Origin: Cynocephalus volans
Lineage: Eukaryota; Chordata; Mammalia; Dermoptera; Cynocephalidae
Direction of reading: 5' to 3'
NCBI RefSeq assembly: GCF_027409185.1
Contig: NC_084475.1
Span: 11,676,130 to 11,740,129 of the forward strand
Length of the DNA stretch: 64,000 bases
This document shows positions 59,642 through 64,000 of the stretch, one piece after another; the first letter of the stretch is position 1; each line of letters starts with the position of its first letter. Made by a program: the position numbers and the translations under genes. Below the pieces are notes generated by a model. That model saw nothing but the letters and a program-made list of their open reading frames with translations. It was not told the origin of the DNA and searched no databases.

Positions 59642-59997
59642 GTGACTCATGAGCAGGTGCATTACACTCCAAAAGAACTAAATGTATTTTCTGCTTCATA
59701 CAAGCAGAACCTGGGAGAATATGTATGGGAATGGATATTAAGGCTGTGGGGTAATGGTGGAAGGAACATAAAGTTGGATCGGGCTGAATTTATTGGTATG
59801 GACCCACTAAGCAGAGATTCTGCATTTAATGTTGTAGCTCGGGAAGTTAAGGAAGGTGCTAACAGTTTGTTTGGTTGGTTGGCTGAAATATGGATCCAAA
59901 GATGGCCCACTATGAGTGATTTAGAGATGCCTGATCTCCCTTAGTTAGCTGTAGATGAAGGGATTCAAAGGCTTAGGGAGCTTGGTATGCTAGAGTG
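59642..59997 (+). pseudogene. ERV-L gag, capsid-like remnant, cut by deletion
   Basis: The frame runs from 59642 to a TAG at 59942-59944, and capsid-like sequence continues in the same frame to about 59997 (EGIQRL-ELGMLEW). At that point it passes directly into pol sequence. Features visible are EYVWEWILRLW and FGWLAEIWIQRWPT. The rest of gag is lost at the junction. Confidence 0.78.
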
Positions 59998-60930
59998 GGC
60001 AAAGGATATGAAGATCTTTGTTTCCCATGTGAATGCCCATCAAAAGGTGACCTCAGCAGAGGAGGACTTTAATAATCAGGTGGACAGGATGACCCGTTCT
60101 GTGGATACTATTCAGCCTCTTTCTCCAGCCACCCCTGTCATTGCCCAGTGGGCCCCTGAGCAAAGTGGCCATGGTGGCAGGGATTGAGGTTATGCATGGG
60201 CTCAGCAACATGGTCTTCTGCTCACCAAGGCCGATCTGGCTATAGCAACTGCTGAGTGCCCAGTCTGCCAGCATCAGAGACCAACACTGAGACCTCAATA
60301 TGGCACCATACCCTGAGGGGATCAGCCAGCCACCTGGTGGCAGGTTGATTACATTGGACTGCTTCCATCATGGAAGAGGCAGCTTTTTGTCCTTACTGGA
60401 ATAGACGCTTACTCTGGACATGGATTTGCCTTCCCAGCATGAAATGCCTCTGCCAAAACTACCATCTGTGGACTCATGGAATGCCTTATTCACCATCATG
60501 GCATTCCACACAGCATTGTTTCTGACCAAGGAACTCACTGCTCAGCCAAACAAGTGCAGCAGTGGGCTCATGCTCATGGGATTCACTGGTCTTACCATGT
60601 TCCCCATCATCCTGAAGCAGCCGGTCTGATAGAACGATGGAATGGCCTTTTGAAGTCACAGTTACAGTGCCAGCTTGGTGACAATACCCTGCAGGGCTGG
60701 GTCACAGTTCTCCAGCAGGCTATATATGCTCTAAATCAACACCCAATATATGGTACTGTATCTCCCATAGACAGGATTCATAGGTCCAGGAATCAAGGGG
60801 TAGAAATGGAAGTGTCAGCACTAACCATTATCCCTAGGGACCCATTAGCAAAATTTTTGCTTCCTGTCCCCACAACTTTATGCTCTGCTGGTCTAGAGGT
60901 CTTGGTTCCAGAGGGAGGAATGCTTCCATC
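59998..60930 (+). pseudogene. ERV-L pol: RNase H end and integrase
   Basis: The sequence joins in frame to gag. First comes the RNase H C-terminal end with VSHVNAHQ, then the integrase zinc region (H...H and CPVC around 60205-60270). The catalytic core has D in QVDYIG (about 60349), D in SDQGTH (about 60514) and E in HPEAAGLIERWNG (about 60615), giving a DDE-type triad. TGA stops at 60185, 60314 and 60440 interrupt the frame before a 265-codon open stretch starting at 60476. Reverse transcriptase and protease are absent. The triad residues survive, but the protein cannot be made whole. Confidence 0.9.
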
Positions 60931-61273
60931 AGTAGACACAATAATGATCACATTGAACTGGAAGTTCAGGCTGCCACCTGGCCACTTCGGGCTCCTCATG
61001 CCTGTGAGTCAACAGGCTCAGAAAGGAGTGACTGTGTTTGCTGGGGTGACTGACCCAGACTACCAAGGGCAAGTTGGACTACTACTTCACAATGGAGGTG
61101 AAGAAGATTATATCTGGAATACAGGAGATCCCTTAGGACATCTCTTAGTACTACCAAGCCCTGTGATTAAGGTCAATGGAAAATTACAACAACCACATCC
61201 AGGCAAGACTACAAATGGCCCAGACTCTTCAGGGGTGAACGTTTGGGTCACTCCACCAGGTAAAGAACCATGA
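60931..61273 (+). pseudogene. ERV-L dUTPase-like domain
   Basis: Downstream of integrase in the same open frame are LPPGHFGLL, VTVFAGVTDPDYQGQVGLLLHNGG and a WNTGDPLGHLLVLPSP segment, the hallmark layout of a dUTPase-like domain. Its place after integrase is characteristic of ERV-L (class III) and separates it from betaretroviruses, where dUTPase lies near protease. The stop is at 61271-61273. It is part of a broken pol and not expected to be expressed. Confidence 0.85.
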
Positions 61274-61746
61274 CCCACTGAGATGCTCGCTGAAGGCAAA
61301 GGGAATACAGAATGGGTAGTAGTAGAAGGTAGTTATAAATACCAGCTTTGACCATGTGACCAGTTGCAGAAATGAGGATTGTAATTGTTCTCCCTGTTAA
61401 GAATATGTCTCTATGTATATACACTGTACACATAGTAAACAATTATCTTTGTTTTTGTTCCTCGTTCTCTATCATGTACCATGAGACTTACTGACTTTAT
61501 ACCAGCATTTAAATGTTGTTAACCTTACTTCACAGTATTTGCAATTTTAAGTTATGGGATATTGGGAGAAGGATAAATATCACTTAAGGACTTTACCTTT
61601 TTCTTCTTGGAAAGGGATTAATGTGTTTCTGGTTGTATGCAGGATAGTGTATAATGTTAGGCAAAACTATTATGTTATTGTACCACTTGAAAATTAAGTG
61701 TGATTTAAGGAGATAGTATGGACACCTAGTTGACAAGGGGTGGACT
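61274..61746 (+). other. ERV-L 3' non-coding region and polypurine tract
   Basis: Non-coding sequence ends in gacaaggggtggact (61732-61746) directly before the 3' LTR, a plausible plus-strand primer. No env-like frame is present. Confidence 0.7.
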
Positions 61747-62258
61747 TGTGAAGGTTCATGATAGATGTGAACTTGGTTAGATGAAGGAATGCTGAGAAAC
61801 CTGGTAAAGCTATCTTTTCAGGTGTGTACATGAGGGTGTTTCCAGCAGGGATTAGTATGAGAGTCTGAGTGGCCTGGGTGGGAAAGACCCACCCTCAGTG
61901 TGGGTGGGAACCATCCAATCTGCTGGGGGTCCAGAGAGAACAAAAGACAGAGGAAAGAGGTGAAGCTCTCTGAATCTGCTGGAGCTGGGATACACTCTTC
62001 TCTCCTGTCCATGGACATCAGAGCTCGAGATTCTTCAGCTTTTGGGTTCCAGAACTTACACCAAGGACACCATCAGCTTCCTTGGTTTTGAGCCCTTTGG
62101 ACTTGGACTGAGCCATGCTACTGGCATTCAGTTAATAGATGGCCTATTGTGGGACTTTTCTTCATAGCCACGTGACCTAATTCCCCTAATAAATCCCTCT
62201 CATATAATTATAACATATCCTATTGATTCTGTCTCTCTGGAAAACCCTGACTAATACA
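61747..62258 (+). repeat. ERV-L 3' LTR (MLT2-like)
   Basis: 512 bp, tgtgaaggtt...taataca, collinear with the 5' LTR and without an indel by my hand alignment. Confidence 0.93.
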
Positions 62259-62263
62259 GACAG
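62259..62263 (+). repeat. ERV-L 3' target-site duplication
   Basis: gacag, matching 58288-58292. Confidence 0.85.
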
Positions 62264-63640
62264 GAACTCAAATTCTTGCTCTAAACATTATATTTTCCAC
62301 CCTATCACGTGCTTTAGTATGTGCAAATTTCTCATTATTTTAAAATGTGCTTTAGCATCCCCAGCATTAGGATTATTCAAAGAATACTTGAGACATTTTC
62401 TACTCCTTTTACAGAGGAGAAAAATGAGGTTACCTGTGAAGCTGAATGCTTGATCATCCATCAATCTCTGGTGACAGCAAATGTTGAGATTAGAGTATAT
62501 GTTTACTTATACCACATTCTGGTGCTTTTTGCCAACATCTTGCTTCCTAAGCACTTCCTAAGTTTTGACTGTTGTTTCATTATCCAATAATACCTTTAGG
62601 GATACATGGAGGTCTCTCTATTATTTTTAACCTCCTTACCCACAATATTCATAGAGTATCTTTTGTTAGGAGTCAATTCCATTATAGCCTGATTAGTCTC
62701 TAACACAAGGGCCTCCTATCAGCAAGTGAATCTCATTAAACTCACGTGGTACAAGCCTCATGCTACCTTGTGAAGAAACTCAACATTATTATGGTAGCCA
62801 ATGGTACCATACAAAAAATAGAGTTTCAGCCTGTTGTTCTTATTTATTTATTGTTTATAAAAATTAACCCAATATAAAGCAGATGATTGACATAAACATA
62901 GGGCCAGAACAGGTAAAAATAATAAATAAAAAACATGGTACAGGGCATCTGAGATAAGTTAATTAACACAGTTAAAAAGTTAACAGTGTCTGCAATAGCA
63001 ATGTAGCCATAAAAAACAAAACGAAACAAAAAACAAACAAAAAAACCTCAATCTTTTCGTTTCTTTAAAATCCATGGTCAGCATGTTATGTGTTTTCCTA
63101 TTGTGATTCCATTTCATATTTTATTCTTCCTGAGCCTGCAAAATATTGTAACAAATTTTGGTGTTTACTCATCTTTTGCTAGGACAGCCTAATGAATATT
63201 TCTTGATTAATTAAAAAAAAAAAAAACTGAGAGCAATACTTTATTGTGCTTTGTCTTTTTTTGTTATGTAAGGAATTTTAGGTTTGAGATAAATGATAAT
63301 GCTCTCCACAATGGGACACTATTTTGAAATCTACTTTATCTCTGTGACTGAGATTTTATTTGCGCCTTGGTGAGCTGGTTGACTAGTACTAGGTGCCAGG
63401 GCAAGAGCCAGGCTTGCCGAATAGTGGAGTTTGGAATTGCTTTTGGATTTCAGGAATAGACCGATAATTACATATCACTCAACATAGACGGAAAACACAG
63501 AAACTGACCTCAGATTAATCATTTTATATCTCTTTGAAAATATCCAGAGAAGTAAAACCTCTATATTCATCAAAGGTTCGGAATTTTAAAATCCAGATTA
63601 TATTGAAAAAGTCTTCTTTTCTCCAGAGTATGTTTGCAAA
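62264..63640. other. MIR continuation, then no confident feature
   Basis: The first ~60 bp may finish the split MIR. A MIR/L2-like stretch may lie at about 62395-62450 (ttacagaggagaaaaatgagg). The rest is AT-rich and unrecognised. Confidence 0.4.
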
Positions 63641-63641
63641 T

Positions 63642-63664
63642 ATAAATATATATATATATACATA

Positions 63665-63710
<46 letters not shown>

Positions 63711-63712
63711 AG
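63642..63712. repeat. (TA)n followed by T-run
   Basis: Alternating at/ta about 50 bp long ending in a run of about 20 T. Confidence 0.9.
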
Positions 63713-63721
63713 CAAAAACAG

Positions 63722-63940
63722 CCAAGATTTACTGAGTAAATACTTTATTCTTGGCAGTCTTTGAACTCCTTTGTACATATTTCTTAGTTAATCTTCATAT
63801 TAATCCAGTGAGGAAGACGCTATTGTTATTAATATTTTTTTTAAATAAGAAAAGCAAGACATGGAGAGGTTAAAATGACTTACCCAGGGTTCTGTAGTCC
63901 CATAGAAAATATGACGATGAGTCTGAGATTAGAAACCAGG
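63722..63940 (-). mobile_element. MIR SINE
   Basis: gatttactgagtaaatactttattcttgg...aatcttcatattaatccagtgagg...catggagaggttaaaatgacttacccagggtt...gagattagaaacc is reversed MIR. Confidence 0.8.
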
Positions 63941-64000
63941 AACCTTAGTGGCACACTCGGGAGAGTGCGGCGCTGGGTGCGTAGCGACGCTCCCACCGCA
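63941..64000 (+). mobile_element. tRNA-derived SINE, cut by the window end
   Basis: The sequence tggcacactcgggagagtgcgg resembles a pol III A-box/D-arm. It is followed by a GC-rich stem-like cgctgggtgcgtagcgacgctcccaccgc, where a B-box (gggttcg type) would be expected just beyond the window. Its GC content contrasts with the flanks. It is likely a lineage-specific tRNA SINE. Confidence 0.6.

Larger units (their letters stand above)
58293..62258 (+). mobile_element. ERV-L provirus (class III), internally deleted
   Basis: A 3966-bp endogenous retrovirus with two full 512-bp LTRs (TG...CA), a tRNA-Leu-type primer site, gag remnants, integrase, a dUTPase-like domain and a purine tract before the 3' LTR. 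The 5-bp duplication gacag is intact on both sides. The usual ERV-L interior is longer: the rest of gag, protease, RT and part of RNase H are missing at a junction near 59998. No env is present, as expected for the family. The coding frame has several stops and one frameshift, so the copy is defective. Confidence 0.95.

Noticed and set aside
59662-59910. A reverse-strand 82-codon frame
   Set aside because: Antisense shadow of the ERV-L gag remnant.
61274-61746. An env gene between pol and the 3' LTR
   Set aside because: Only short frames with no signal peptide or transmembrane pattern. ERV-L elements normally lack env.

Overview
This is a 64 kb stretch of placental-mammal nuclear DNA that is AT-rich and gene-poor. 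I see no intact host protein-coding gene and no convincing exon. Almost everything recognisable is a transposable element or retrocopy: L1 LINEs of several ages, MIR and L2 relics, solo-LTR-like sequences, one ERV-L provirus, Tigger and hAT DNA transposons, a small mariner-like palindromic MITE, and retrocopies of RPL18 mRNA, U6 snRNA and a tRNA-Lys fragment. I saw no Alu and no rodent B1/B2. The window ends inside a tRNA-derived SINE. The young L1 3' UTR, with its (CA)n, G-run and G-rich tract, looks lineage-specific. Together these point away from anthropoid primates and mouse-like rodents. A colugo-like or other non-anthropoid euarchontan, or a bat, is possible, but I cannot fix the species by reading alone.

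Layout. 1-680: 3' end of a young L1. 866-2636: a three-level nest, in which a twin-primed (5'-inverted) L1 sits in an RPL18 retropseudogene that itself sits in a MITE. 2.6-7.9 kb: old L1M, L2, MIR and LTR fragments. 7903-14676: a full-length antisense L1 with a CpG-rich 5' UTR, a truncated ORF1 and a 1275-codon ORF2 whose frame is kept throughout but is broken by four nonsense codons. 14.7-16.9 kb: L2 and LTR-like relics. 16935-17006: a tRNA-Lys 5'-half insert with no tail, flanked by an 18-bp direct repeat. 17101-19275: a TSD-bounded, internally deleted L1 derivative carrying about ten ~80-bp tandem units. 19.3-26.9 kb: old L1M and MIR. 26.9-31.45 kb: an older sense L1 split by a young L1 with a perfect 14-bp TSD. 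31.5-43.7 kb: MIR, an antisense LTR, old L1M, a hAT element with perfect 8-bp TSDs, and an L1 tail with a duplicated 3' UTR segment. 43771-44983: a Tigger-like element. 46-50 kb: an ancient unnamed repeat, a MER2-like piece, and an old L1 split by a young L1. 50-57 kb: a long (TG)n tract, an unclassified GC-rich retroposon, L1ME, MITE copies and a U6 pseudogene. 58293-62258: an ERV-L provirus, compacted by an internal deletion, inserted into a MIR. The right edge holds a MIR and a partial tRNA SINE.

There is no operon-like cooperation here. The functional story is L1 retrotransposition machinery at work. L1 endonuclease/RT-type signatures (TSDs, A-tails, 5' truncation, 5' inversion) mark the L1 copies and the RPL18 copy, and an L1-type TSD marks the composite VNTR element and the tRNA-half insert. 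The most notable items are the composite VNTR retroelement, the tailless tRNA-half insertion, the nested insertion stack and the compact ERV-L.
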